Assembly: GCA_029237695.1 (NCBI GenBank)
Contig: CM055265.1
Span: 42,153,331-42,217,330, forward strand
DNA length: 64,000 nucleotides
Reading direction: 5' to 3'
From: Conchocele bisecta
Taxonomy: Eukaryota > Mollusca > Bivalvia > Lucinida > Thyasiridae
This document shows, piece by piece, positions 11,569 to 26,600 of the stretch. The notes under the pieces are model-generated. The model was given only the letters and a program-made list of their open reading frames with translations. It had not been told where the DNA came from and did no database searches. The position numbers were made by a program, and so were the translations under genes. Positions within the stretch are counted from its first letter, which is position 1. Each line of letters begins with the position of its first letter.

Positions 11569-11608
<40 letters not shown>

Positions 11609-14600
11609 TGACTGACTGACTGACTGACTGACTGACTGACTGACTGACTGACTGACTGACTGACTGACTGACTGACTGACTGACTGACTGACTGATTGAT
11701 TGATTGATTGAAGCGATTTTCAAATTATTGTTGTCATAATGTATAGTACATATTGGTTATTAATAATTTTATAGCACTTCTTGTAATTTCTTCTAGCTTT
11801 AGCTTCAAATTATTATGCTTAATATAGAAATTGAGCTGGAAAGTGAGTTACAAAATAATTTTTTTTGAACATGTGATTTAATGACAATTTCATGGATGTA
11901 TTTTGTTCTTCGGCAAATTATTTTAAGGATGGCGCATACAGTTTTGACCAACTTGCAGTTACAAACCGATATGGCAGTTTAATGTTCCATAAAATCCCAA
12001 CGTAACGTCAAAATCAATGGTATTTATGTGATAAATGTATGCAATTCTGTGATTAGCATAAATGGCATTCTGCTTGAAATTAAGTTATCAAAATACATGC
12101 GAATAACGCAAATCTCACAACATTCAGACAAAACGTGTTATACATGACGTCATTGCCGTTGTGACGTCACAAGTGTAGTGACATCATCCTGGTGATACTC
12201 CATTCAACTTATTCCCAATAAACTGTTGTGTATCATATGTATACTACCTTTCATGTAGTTTGTTTATATGAAATTTGTTCCCGAAATTTTTGGTGGACGT
12301 ATACTTGAATTTAATTTTGAAATCAGGCAGTTTCATTCACGGGATGTGTGATAAGAGTTTTAATACAAAATGCAGCAGTTGCATTTGCCGACTCGGCAAA
12401 TGCAACTGCTGCATTTTGCATTAAAATTGTCACATACATGCTCAGAATGATTAAACTGTAGTCAGTTTAACCCATAGTAGGCCAGATAAAATTACAGCGG
12501 GAAGAAAACTTGGAGAATATTTTGTCTGTTTTCTCTATTTCTGTTCGAAAGTGTATGGTGTTACCACTCATATGAACAGTCTCGAGGAGACGGTTCAAAT
12601 GAGTGGTAACAACATATACTTTTAAGGAGAAACAAACAAAATAATCTGATTTTTTTAAATCCATAGACTTCAATGTGCTAATTGTCGCAATTATTCTACC
12701 AAATGCAAGATGACTTTAATACGTGAAAATAAAAGAATGTTACTGACAATATAGTAGCGATGGCTTCTATTAGAGAGGGGGCTATTATTTTACCCATCAT
12801 ATCCTTTATTTCGTTAGACGTCTCTCTTGTCCTCGGTTGCGGCGGAAATTTGTGGCCAGCAAAGGTGTGCTTAGGGGCCGGAGTGGGCTTTGAGCGTAGC
12901 TCTACTGTTGGTTCCTGTCAACACGGAACAAGAAATGGCATCGTTAAACGAAGCTTATCCCCTTGCTGGCAGCCTTGATAACAAAAAAATAATAAAAAAA
13001 ACACAATTCCTCAGCGACCTTCACCTTGGGTGGTTGAAAGTGGGTCGTACTGACAGCCATGATAATAAAAAAAGAAGAAAAAGAAAAGAATATAAAAACT
13101 TTAATATTTTGTCTTACAAAGCACCATCCCTCGGACCATCCCTAGACACACATTAAGGCCAGATATTATCAAAATATGAAGCGGTTCATGAGTTATTGAA
13201 AAATGAAAGGGAACGCACATATGTACGTACATGGACTAACTAACGCCATAATTATCCTCTCTTGCCTATCGGTGAAGGGATAGTAAAAGATGCCAATGAC
13301 GTATGTGAGGGCCATATGTCGGGCCGTATGTTAGTAGCAAAGTATACTTTGAGGGAGAAATTTTCATTTTTTTTTATAAATTTTTATTATACTGAATTTA
13401 TTACATTATCACAGCCATTTAATGGCTGTGATAATGTAATAAATTCAGTATAATAATTCTACATACTTTTAATCATGAAATATATGCATTTGTTAGTTCT
13501 ATGTGAAATAATGCATTTCTGGAAAAATAAATGATTACTCCCTCAAAGTATACTTTGCAATGTTGATGAAATAGGCTACAGGTCTCCATTCGGAATTCCG
13601 GTAAGGATGAACCCCGATCGTTAAATTACCCATCGCATGCAGACCCTGATCAAATACTACAAATGCAAAGGATGATCTGTACCTACACTGGACACACAAC
13701 CCATAAGCCCATTTCTCCAGTCACAGCCACATTTCATATTTTCTCTCCTGAGCAACTAGAACGCACTATGTTATTTGTGAGCAGAGCTCCAGATCAGCTG
13801 CGTATTTGCGTAAATACCCAATTAAAATTGCCAAAAACCCAATTGAAATCAGAAGTAGCGAGTATCAAAAAGCAATACAAAATGTGTGGTACCTTTATCA
13901 TGCTATAGAAAACAATAAACAGACCACAAATATAGCATTTTTTTTTTCCCCCATGAAAACACATATTGGTATTTCATTAGAATTGTCTCCAAGGAGACAA
14001 TTCTAATGAAATGCCAAGACATGTTTTCATTTCGAAGCTAACTATTCAATAATTGCTGTCTGTTGATGTGTAAACAGTAGTGTGATTTTATTTTACCTAA
14101 TTAAAATACTGAAATATTGAAATACCCAATTGCTTCAGATATGATGGGAGTGAAAATACTCAATTACTAATTCCTTATCGGTTATTCCATTAATCACAAC
14201 ATGGTGCTGTTTTTCTGCTTCACAAAATGAGAAAAAATGTCAGAAACACTGCAGAATCTAACGAGATTATGAATACGACTTACTGCATGTAGGGTCAAAG
14301 GTAAACCCTTTCACATTTGTGTCCATGACTGCATAAATGAGGCTTATGGGATTTGTTATAGGAATGAATGGCCTTTTTGTTGAATTTATCGGGGTATAAA
14401 CTTGGAAAAGTAGCAGGAATACTGGACGAAGGCCGGAAGGCCTCGTCCAGTATTCCCGCGACTTTTCCAAGTTTATATCCCCGATAAATTCCACAAAAAG
14501 GCCATTCATTCCTTATAATTCCAGCATTTGAAATAAATTCATCGAGAAAATGTGTTTATTTTCCGTTTTCTTAAGAATTATTTTAACTGCGCCTGACGGT

Positions 14601-17600
14601 TACGGAAAGTAGTTCGGCATGGAGTTTACTGGGATATAAATTTTGGACAGAGAGTTGCTACGGACCAATCAAATGTTAGGGAATTGTGTAAATATTTTTG
14701 TGCTGGAATTATGACAAGTGTAGATCCTGATTAAATATCACACTCCTGTAGCCTGATAATGATCTAAATGTATATTGCTTGTCAGAAGCATGGCGGATGC
14801 ACTGGCTGATCTGGATCTACACTGGTCACAAAACCCGTAAGCCCCATTTCACAGCCACATTTAAACTTTTTCCACAATACAGAAAAAAAAGCCAACATTT
14901 GGAAACACTGCAGATCCATAAGAACCGGCTCGTCATGAACCGTCCAACCAAGATCTATTTTAGAACATATTCCTTATCTGAATAATGAAAGCGAAAGTGA
15001 AAGTGAATGGGTTTAAGGTCCCACCAAAGCTAGGGTCATATGGAGACGGGACCACAGTTTAAAGTCTCATCCGACAGACCAGTGGGATGGAAAATACTAT
15101 GAAAGTATTTTTGATGCCCAAGGCGAGGTTTGAACCCACAACCTCCGGATTGGAAGTGAGGTGTTCTGGAATTACATGTAATGTTGGCCACAATCCATCC
15201 CCATCTGAATAAAGAACATTCACAAACATTAGCAGGCATCAGTCTATGTCAGTTATTTAGGGGTGAAAGGGTTAACCTTTTCAACCCTAAGGAACTGGAA
15301 TGGACTGTGATATGCTAATGTTCCGACCAAAATGATTTTCAGATTCGTCCATTTATGAAAAGGGGGCGTTTTTCATACGTTTTTTATAATATAAACGTAC
15401 GGTATGTTTGTACCGTACATACCAACCAATATCGTATAGATATACCATTCAAATCGTACGTTTATACAATTTTTATACATGTGTATAATTCTGGTATGTT
15501 TGTATTGTACAAACATACTAGATTATGGTATATTCATACCATATCCGTACGGATATATTGTATATACGAACGGATATCGTATGTTTGTATAATATTCGTA
15601 TAGTACGTTTGTACTATACGATGATACGGTACAAACATACCAATATCATATGATCATACGATATGCTCATTAAATATACCAATACTATACGATTATGATA
15701 TGCATACGATATTAGTATATACGATATTAGTATATACAAATAGGTAAGGAGCAGAAAAGCGCTACTGTAAGCTGCGTATTTGCGTAAATACCCAATTAAA
15801 ATTGCCAAAAACCCAATTGAAATCAGAAGTAGTGAGTATCAAAAAACAATTGTGGTACCTTCATCATGCTGCAGAAAACAATAAACAGACCACAAATATA
15901 GCATATTTTTCTTATTTGCCATGAAAACACATCTTGGTATTTCATTAGAATTGTCTCCAATTGACAATTCTAATGAAATGCCAAGACATGTTTTCATTTC
16001 GAAACAAACTATTCAATAATTGCTGTCCATTGATGTGTAAACAGTAGTGTGATTTTATTTTTTACCCAATTAAAATTTTGAAATACCCAATTGCTGCAGA
16101 AATGATGGAGTGAAAATACTCAATTACTAATTCCTTATCTGGAACCCTGCAATATTATATGTATGTATATGGTATACGTATACGATACTTATATGTACCG
16201 GTACAAATAGCAAGGGTGGGAATAGTCCCCAATGCCAAATCCTGAAAATGGCTAAACAAACATATTTTTGCACCCACAAATGACTTTGTGGGTGCAAAAA
16301 TATGTTTCTTTAGCCATTTTCAGCACTTGGCAGTATGCGTAAATGTGTGCTTCCCATGATGCAACAGTATTTTTCTGCAATTATCAGGAACCTCAAATCC
16401 TGATTTCAGGATATATCCTGAAAATCCCCACCCCTGAAATAGGTAACCAGTATCAGAGCGCTGCTGTATGAGTGACGTTACCTGTTTGTGAGCTAAGGGT
16501 GGGGGTGTAGGCGAATGACGACTGCCTGGCAAACTGCCTGGCGAACTGCCCGCAGTCGCAGGGGTGGGGGGAGGGGGTAACTCTGTTGGCTTCACATCTG
16601 TAAAGGAGATTACAGGCAAGTTAAGTGTTAAGTTTCCACAACAAAACTTGAGCTTATGATAACGGGGAGTAAAGTAGTGTTACGATTCCACAACCAACTT
16701 GAGCTTACGATTATGTGAGTAAAAGGTTTTTAAGTTTCCACAAGTAAATTCAAGCTTACAATAAAGAGAATACAGTAGTGTTACGTTTCCACAACAAATA
16801 CTGAACTTATATTTCAATAGTAAAGTACCTAGTGTTAACCCTGAGACAGGTAACTTTCTTTTTTTTGTTTTCTGATGTTTATTTTCAATTTTCCATTTTT
16901 ATCATCAAAAACATGCTTTGACAGCACTTTAGAATAATTTACAACATGCTTTGACAGCACTTCAGAATCATTTCCATTGGAAATGATTCTGAAGTGCTGT
17001 CAAACCATGTTTTTATTGAGAAATAAGGCAAGATATATAAGCAACAGCAGACAACAATTGTTGTGAGTAGCGGTCTAAGGGTTAACTAAATTGTAGCTTA
17101 TGATAACTGGACTAAAGTTGTGTTAGGTTTCCACAACAAATCTTGAGTTTATGATTACGGGAGTAAAATACTGTTATGTTTCCAAAACTAAACTTGAGTT
17201 TACGATAACGGGAGTAAAGTTGTGTTATAAGCTACATGCCCACTCAGTAGGCACAAACTGTTCTTTATATCAGAGACATCATCTGAGACATTGTCTGGCA
17301 AACTAAACATTAATTCACCATTACCCCACGTGTTGATTGGCATTATTATACATTTTATATCAGACGTACATTTCCACTCTTATCAGGGGCGATAATCGCG
17401 TTTCCTTCAAATGTTAACGGATATTACTATTTATCCTCTGTATATTTATTTTTGATCTGCAATGATCATACTTTATAATCTGTTGAACATATTATTTGTT
17501 TCAGGTGACTTATTTAATTAGTATAAACAATTAAAAAATATCATGCCTCATTTGCATTTTCTGACCAACACAATAGTCACAAAAGGGTTTTCGGACTAGT

Positions 17601-20600
17601 CCATGTATACAGGGAGTGTTTTTACCCTAAAAAATATACAAATGAGTTGCAAAAAGTGAAGATCCTGATGAGCCGGCTTATCTGGATCTACACTGTTTGC
17701 ATGCACCACTATAGAGGTCTGTAGTGTTGAAAGGGTTAAGTTTCCACAACAAAAGTTTATCGGACTAATGAAAATACTTTTAATTAAGTGCATTCGGTTG
17801 ATCCGAACTTGCAACATATACATCTAAGTCACGCAGGTGCTTGCTGTTTCCATACCAGTGTGAAGAATATATCGCCAAGGTAAACATTGTCCACAAGTTG
17901 ATTACAACTCCAAAAGCCTCGCGGGGGCTCAATTGAGTGCGCCAATTACGTCATACCAGAGTTGTTCTATAAATACAATAAATTCTACAAATACGGTGTT
18001 TTCCAAGAAGCCAAGGGTGACTGATTTTTATGCAGAACTACTCTGGTTTACAGGCGATAAAATTATGCTTTCAATGCGAGAATAGAAGTTATAAGACGAT
18101 TATACGTTTGTCCGGATAACTGATTGTCAAATGTTAATTTTGGGGCAATCTTATGGCTGATGATCTGACCCCATTTTAGGTGAGAAAGACCGTAGCTGCT
18201 ATTTTAAGAAAAGTATCGTAAAAATAGAAAATGTGTTCATAGAACACGGATGGCCAACATATAGCTTTGATGGTAAACAAGGCAAAATTCCAAGTCCAAA
18301 GCGGAGATAATCCATGACCCAGGGGTCAAATCAAAAATCTAAATAAAATGTGCGCATCTGTAGCCTATTTCATCAACATTGCAAAGTATACTTTAGTAGC
18401 AAAGTATACTTTGAGGGAGAAATTTTCATTTTTTTTTTAAATTTATTAATTTTTATTATACGGAATTTATTACATTATCACAGCCATTTAATGGCTGTGA
18501 TAATGTAATAAATTCAGTATAATAATTCTGCATACTTTTAATCATGAAATATATGTATTTGTTAGTTCTATGTGAAATTATGTATTTCAGGAAAAATAAA
18601 TGATTACTCCCTCGGCTACTGATCATCATAAGAAGCTACATACCTAGTTTCAGGTCTTTAAAAGTTTTACGAGTTACAAGGGAAAATTGCCAATTCTAAG
18701 TCGAAAAGGGGGAGATAATCCATGACCCCAGGGTCAAATCAAAAATCAAAATAAACTTTGCACATCTACTTATCATAAGGAAACTACATACCAAGTGTCA
18801 GGTCTGTAGCTAGTACGGTTTAAAAGTTTTACGACTTACAAGGTTGGTGACGGAAGGACGGACGAGACGGGACAGACAGACGGAACTGGACGGACGTACA
18901 GGATGGACGGACAAGGGTAACACTAAATGCCCCCTCCACTATCGTGGTGGGGCATAAAAACTGCCAGTTTTTGTCTGATAATCTGGAGGATCCCTGTATG
19001 GGGATTTAACATCGGGAACTTTTTCTAATTTCAAAAATAGTGGATCGGTTTTCAAAATTTAACTTGTTTTCTTAGTTAGATCATTTCCAAGCTATCGGTT
19101 TCGGAGTCAATTTCCCAAATTTTTTGTTTTTTGACTCCTCTCACAGCTCTCCACCTCCTTTTCCCCCATGTTAAATTTCCATGGGCAAATCAATTTTTTG
19201 TAATAAAATCAATATTGGAACAAATTTCACGAAATAAAAAGAAGGCTCACTCTTAAAATTGAAAAAAAATATTGTTTTTGCATTGTTTATATGTTCATAA
19301 AATTTGTGCCGGAATCGTGAAACAGACAGTAGGTTAAATTTCCCCAACTCCACTCACCAGTGGGCGCGGTCGCCTTGGCCCACCGCTCCTGAAACTCCTC
19401 GCGATTGAGGCCGGCGGATCGGGCGGACGTGAGGTACAGGAAGGCGGAGAAGCCGGTCGACTTGATCCGACACTGAGCGAGAGTGTCCGTGTCCGGCGGG
19501 ATTCGCTTGCCGATGATCCACGACTGTACCTCCACCGGAAACATGTGCTTCATCAACATCTGTAAACAGTAGCATCATAAGCAAGTTGTTCAAACGTCTG
19601 TGGCTGAAACCTGTTTACAGATTACACCTGTAAACAGGTCCAACCACAGACGATTGAACTCCCCACCCACACACCTCCCATTAGATAAATCCATCTGGTC
19701 CGACTATACTACGTATGTTATCACTAATCAATATTGTAATAGTATTTAATGAGGCCCTGGGTGTACCGGCATAAAATAGGATTTTTAGTACCATCTCTGC
19801 CCATCAAAGATTTTTTTTACCAATGTGACTAAACATATATACTCTATATATTTCTGCACGATAGACCTTCAGAAGTAGCAGCTTAAGCCTAGTAATTTGC
19901 ATAAACAAGATGGCCGCCAATGAAATAATAATTTACTATATGTAGGGGCATATCGTATTGTGGAAGCAGTTTTAAAAGCACAAATACCGATAAGCTTCAG
20001 AAATTTAACACTTTATAGACGGCTAAATGTTTATCAATCCATTTTATCAAGAATATGATGTACAGAAATCCAACATGGTCGCCATTTAACATGAATTAAG
20101 TGTTGAAACCACACACATAATTATATTATATGAAACTAGCATAGTCCCAAGGTGTTTAGCATATTGGTATTGATAATAAAACGCAACAAAAACATATAAT
20201 TTGTGGTATAACGTGTTATATTGCATATACAATATGGCCGACCTTATGAACTATTTATCCAGTTTCTGGGATATTTATATGCAACGGTCGTTGTTTCAGC
20301 AGTCACAGCATGGTTAATGCAAACACAATTCTGACAAAGTGATAACTGAAATGCTATACAATGCTTATAAACCAATTTTAAGATAAAAAGAAAAGTGTGT
20401 AAATCCAAAATGGCCGCCATTTTGTATGAATTCCGTAAACTATACTTATAACTTTGATAGCAATGTTGGTAGCACATACCCGTTCAAAACTGCAATTGTC
20501 CCACACATTTTATACATATTTTGTTTACTAAAAACATAGAAAGGAACGTACACGTCATATTACTTTGCACATTTAAGATATCCATCACTGTGAAATTTGA

Positions 20601-23600
20601 ACAGCAATTTCTTGAAATTCAGAGCTATTCACGTATTACACACAACCTATCAGGTAAGAGCATACGATCAGCTTTGACGATTTAACATTTACATGCCGCA
20701 AAAAGTTTCTCAATACTTGTTTGAGGCAAATATGATTTGCATACATGTACTTTCAAGATGGCCACCATTTTGTACAATATGCGTATCAATGAAACTTAAT
20801 CACCATACACTTTCTATCAGTAGCGTCGGAATAAAAATTGTAATTGTTTATTATATATGTATATATGGTTTAATACGACTAGAAGCTGTAATACATACCC
20901 TATTTTATAATTAACATACACTATGCTTATCATGCGATATGGTGACTGTACATGTGTTTGTTTGATGATTAAATGTGTAATATCCTCTACCAACGATCAA
21001 TAGTAATAATGTATCCGTCTTAAGATTATAACATATTGTAGGAATGAATGGCCTTTTTGTGGAATTTATCGGGGTATAAACTTGGAAAAGTCGCGGGAAT
21101 ACTGGACGAAGGCCGGAAGGCCTCGTCCAGTATTCCCGCGACTTTTCCAAGTTTATATCCCCGATAAATTCCACAAAAATGCCATTCATTCCTTATAATT
21201 CCAGCATTTGAAATAAATTCATCAAGAAAATGTGTTTATTTTCCGTTTTCTTAAGAATTATTTTAACTGCACCTGACGGTTATGGAAAGTAGTTCGGCAT
21301 GGAGTTTACTGGGATATAAATTTTGGACAGACACTTGATACGGGCCAATCAAATGTTAGGGAATTGTGTAAATATTTTTGTGCTGGAATTATTGTATCAT
21401 AATTCCAGCACAAAAATATTTACACAATTCCCTAACATTTGATTGGCCAGTAGCAAGTCTCTGTCCAAAATTTATATCCCAGTAAACTCCCACGCCAAAT
21501 TACTTTCTACAGGTGCGCTGTCAGTGCTGTCAATGTAAACAAATGGCTGCCGTCTGTCAAAATAAACACATTTTCTTGATGAATTTATTTCAAATGCTGG
21601 AATTATAAGGAATGAATGAATAACCAATAGGATAAAAATAAACAATTGGCGATAAAAAATTACAATTTTCGAAAAAAAAAAAAAATTGTAATTTTTTATC
21701 GCCAATTGTTTATTTTTATCGCCAATTGCGAAAGTGGCTTTTCCAAGTTTATACCCAGATAAATTCCACAAAAAGGCCATTCATTCCTATGTGTTATTCC
21801 ATTTTGTATTTTGTCTCATGCATTACCATTGCACGGTATACTGTTGCAGAAAATACGTCTACCTGAGTAACAAACTGAACAATATTCATATGACAAATAT
21901 CAAGTTTATGCAAACTGATGTAATACAGCCAATTAATACAATATAAACTACATCATGCATGCACTTTCAGCGACAATTTAATTTACACAAAATGTTACCG
22001 GCAAATGAGACTAAACGAAAGGTAGAAGTGTCCAGGCCCGTACGCAGGAATTATTTTAGGGGGGTGCGTTATCGACGGCGGGAAGGGCTAAACATTGTTT
22101 TTTTGCACATCCACGGACAGACCTCGGCAGATTAACCATTTCACCCCTAAATAACTGGAATTGATTTTGATATGTTAATTTTGCAACCCATTCCAATCAT
22201 CACAAAATGATTTTCAGACCAGTCCATTTATGAACATGAGGTGTTTTTGTTCTCAAAATCATGAACATTACTTGCAAAAAGTGCAGATCCTGATGAAACG
22301 GCTCGTCACGAGCCGGCTCATCTGGATCTACACTTTTTGCCAATACCACTATGGTGTTGAACGGGTTAAGGGGGGTGCGTACGCACCCGTCGCACCCCCT
22401 CTGCGTACGGGCCTGGTGTCAACATTACATAACTGTTGTACCGTGTTTTCTTATTACCACTTTGCGTGCAGAACACGATTACCAAAACAACGTATACTAC
22501 GTGGTTCATGTTCTATTTCTAGCTGATTGCCTGAGATTCTATGTGTGGGACCATGTACAGCTAATCATGGAATCCATTTTAGTGCCTCAATTCAAAATTC
22601 GGCCCACCTGCACGTATTTTGTACATTATCCTTATTTTCCAGGTCAGGAAGTGGTGTTCGATCTATCGAATGTATTATTTTCTATGATCTATTTTCCATG
22701 CACATGCATGCTTAGCCGAACTTAAGTGGATCAATATATTTCTAGTTTTAGTGCAGTTGAGCGATTAATAATTACAACCCAATATGGAATTGATATGCCA
22801 CTCACTCATGTAGCACACTCATTTACATAAACTAGTTGTATACACAGGCGAGTGTTTTATTACTTATCAACCATATATATGTTCTGGTATGGTAGGTGTT
22901 TTTCATAAGCTGCGTATTTGCATATTTGCGTAAATACCCAATGAAAATTGCCAAAAACCCAATTGAAATCAGAAGTAGTGAGTATCAAAAAGCAATGAAA
23001 AATTTGTGGTATCTTTATCATGCTGCAGAAAACAATAAACAGACCACAGCTATAGCATATTTTCTTATTTTTCCATGAAAACACATCTTGATATTTCATT
23101 AGAATTGTCTCCAAGGAGACAATTCTAATAAAATACCAAGAAGTGTTTTCATTTAGAAGCAAACAATTCAATAAGTGCGGTCTGCTGATGTGTAAACAGT
23201 AGTGTGATTCTATTTGACACAATTAACATTTTGAAATACCCAATTGCTTCAGAAATGATGGAGTGACAAAACTCAATTACTAGTTCCTTATCTGGAGCCC
23301 TGATAAGCATGAAATCCATGGCCAGCAGGGTTACGATGATTCAGAAATGTAAGCAATAATATAACAATGTTAATATTAAACAAACATAAATTAAATCAAT
23401 ACTCCAACCGTTGGTCGCGGAATGCATGTTTGTGTCACATTGAAAGCTCATTGATCACCGCTGTGTGCGTGTTGTGTGTTTAATCTGATGTAACGCGTTA
23501 GTTTCTTCTATGCATGCATGAACTCCTTTGGGTATCTTGTTATATATTGTCCATAGCATACCATGCACAAAGATAATGAGATAAGATATGACGACAACAA

Positions 23601-26600
23601 AACATTTATGAAATGGTCACAGAAATAGTTCCTTCGCATGGGTTGTTTAGCATACCTGAACAGATAATACATAGAACTAGGAATATAAACCTGGGCCTGG
23701 TTGTTCAAAACATCAGTTAGCTTAACGGACTGTTAAATCCTTAACTGAATGGTTAAAATCTCTGTTTTAACAGAGATTTTAACCATTCAGTTAAAGATTT
23801 AACAGTCCGTTAAGCTAACGGATGTTTTGAGCAACCGTTAAATCCTTAACTGAATGGTTAAAATCTCTGTTAAAATAGGCAACTAATAGGCAACATGAAT
23901 AATGGTGCTGGATGAACCACTATGTTGACGTACATCTGTCGCTTAATTTCTCGTGACATAGTATGATGGATGCTAAAATGTTGTATATAGAATGTATCAC
24001 CATGCTTTGGTTTTCCACACAAATCTTGTAATACTTGCACCAATTATTTTATTATCACTGCACGGTGATCTATTATATCGTAGGTGGTCTCATTTCGGTA
24101 CATTATCAATATTCTGAATAAAACTAGCAGTACAGCAGCTGGCATGTGTGAAGTTTAATAAACTAGAAAATGTGTTCATAGAACACGGATGTCCCACATA
24201 TCGCTTTGATAATAAATGAGGCCAAATTCCAAGTCAAAATTTTCTTTTACCTGAGCGTTAAAGTTTTTCAAGCACCAAGTATGTGACCTTCACCCTGGGC
24301 TTGGCGGGGGCAGGACAAACGTGGATTTGGCACAGGGCGGTAGAGGACCATTAGAGCAATGCATATATGAAATATGAAGCTGATCCGTGAAAGAAAACAG
24401 AAACTAGAAAAAGTCGATGGCGCGCCATCGCAATATACCCACTTTCCCCAAATGCTAAGTCCGAAAGGGGGAGGTAATCCATGATGGAGGGTCGGATAAA
24501 AAATCCGAATTCACTTTGCGCATCAGCACATCAAAACGAAGCTACGAACCAAATATCAGACGCGTAGGTATTAAGGTGAAAAAGTTTTTCGAGTTACAAG
24601 GAAAAAATGGGAAATTCTGAGTGCGAAAGGGGGAGATAATCCATGATGGAGGGTCGGATGAAAAATCCGAATTCACTTTGCGCATGTGCACATGATAATG
24701 AAGCTACATAGCAAATATGAGGCGCGTAGGTATGAAGGTGAAAAAGTTTTTCGAGTTACAGGAAAAATGGGAAATTCTGAGTCGGAAAGGGGAGGTAATC
24801 GATGATGGAGGGTCGGATCAAAAATGGGAATTCACTTTGCGCATGTGCACATGATAACGAAGCTACATAGCAAATATGAAGCACGTAGGTATGAAGGTGA
24901 AAAAGTTTTTTCGAGTTACAAGGAAATAAATGGGAAATTCTGAGTCCGAAAGGGGGAGATAATCCAATGATGGAGGGTCGGATGAAAAATGCGAATTCAC
25001 TTTGCGCATCTGCACATGATAACGAAGCTACATAGCAAATTATGAGGCGCGTAGGTATGAAGGTGAAATGTTTTTCGAGTTACAAGGAAAAAATGGGAAA
25101 TTCTGAGTCCGAAAGGGGGAGATAATCCATGATGGAGGGTCGGATCAAAAATGCGAATTCACTTTGCGCATCTGCACATGATAAACGAAGGCTACAATAA
25201 GCAAAAATATGAGGCGCGTCGGTATGAAGGTGAAAAAGTTTTTCGAGTTACAAGGAAAAAATGGGAAATTCTTAGTCCGAAAGGGGGAGATAATCCATGA
25301 TGGAGGGTCGGATCAAAAATCCGAATTCACTTTGCGCATCTGCACATGATAACGAAGCTACATACCAAATATCAGGCACGTAGGTATGAAGGTGAAAAAG
25401 TTTTTCGAGTTACAAGAAACGTGACGGACGGACGGACGGACGGACGGACGGACGTACGGACGGACGGACACCCGTGACGAAAACAATATACCCATTTTTT
25501 TTTACAAAAAAGTGGGTATAATTATAAGATATTAACCCGAGCGTTAAAGTTTTTGAAGCACCAAGTATGTGACCTTGACCCTGGGATTGGCGGGGCAGGA
25601 CGAACGTGGATTTGGAACAGGGCGGTAGAGGACCATTAGAGCAATGCGTATATAAAATATGAAGATGATCCATGAAAGAAAACAGAAAGTATAAGATATT
25701 TACCCGAGTGTTAAAGTTTTTGAAGCACTAAGTATGTGACCATGACCCTGGGTTTGGCGGGGGCAGAATGAACGTGGATTTGGCACAGGGCGGTAGAGGA
25801 CCATTAGAGCAATGTGTATATGAAATATGAAGCTGATCCGTGAAAGAAAACAGAAATTATAAGATATTAACCCGAGTGTTAAAGTTTTTGAAGCACCAAG
25901 TATGTGACCTTGACCCTGGGCTTGGCAGGGGCAGGACGAACGTGGATTTGGCACAGGGCGGTAGTGAACCATCAGAGCAATGTGTATATGAAATATGAAG
26001 CAGATCGGTCGAAGGATGAAGAAATTATGAGACATTTACCCGAGTGTTAAAGTTTTGTGATGGACGGACGGACGGACGGGAGGACGGGACGCACGTTCCT
26101 ACGAATGAATACTTGTTGGGTTTTTACTGTATAAAAATACCCAACAAGAGTACCCAACACTATCCTAACCCTACCCAATAAGATCCCTGTACGCTTACAA
26201 CAAGTACCCATTCGTGTGTGTGTGCGGACGGACGGACGGACGGACGGACGGACAAGGGTATCGTGGTGGGGCATAAAAATATTCCAAAGGGTGTTCGAGT
26301 TATGCTCTGGATACAAAATCAGAGCACGAAACAACAAAGGGAGATAAGTAAACAAGATTTCCGCGGAATCAGATGCCTCGCCCTGTCCCGCCTTGACCTC
26401 GAGCCTGGGCCCGAAAGCAATTTTCACTGGCCCGAACATATTATACAATTATTGACTAGTGAGCCATAGAATATCAGATTATATTCTATGGCTCACTAGT
26501 CAATAATTGTTTTATTATATGATAATAGTCTGTATATAGCACTTACGACCTTATGCTACTAGACAAAAATTGAAAAAGAATTTGAAAAAAAAAATGAAAA

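Noticed and set aside
11382..11723. 113-codon minus ORF with SQSV repeats
   Set aside because: Its main part translates the tetranucleotide microsatellite. Only the last ~20 codons are exon 6.
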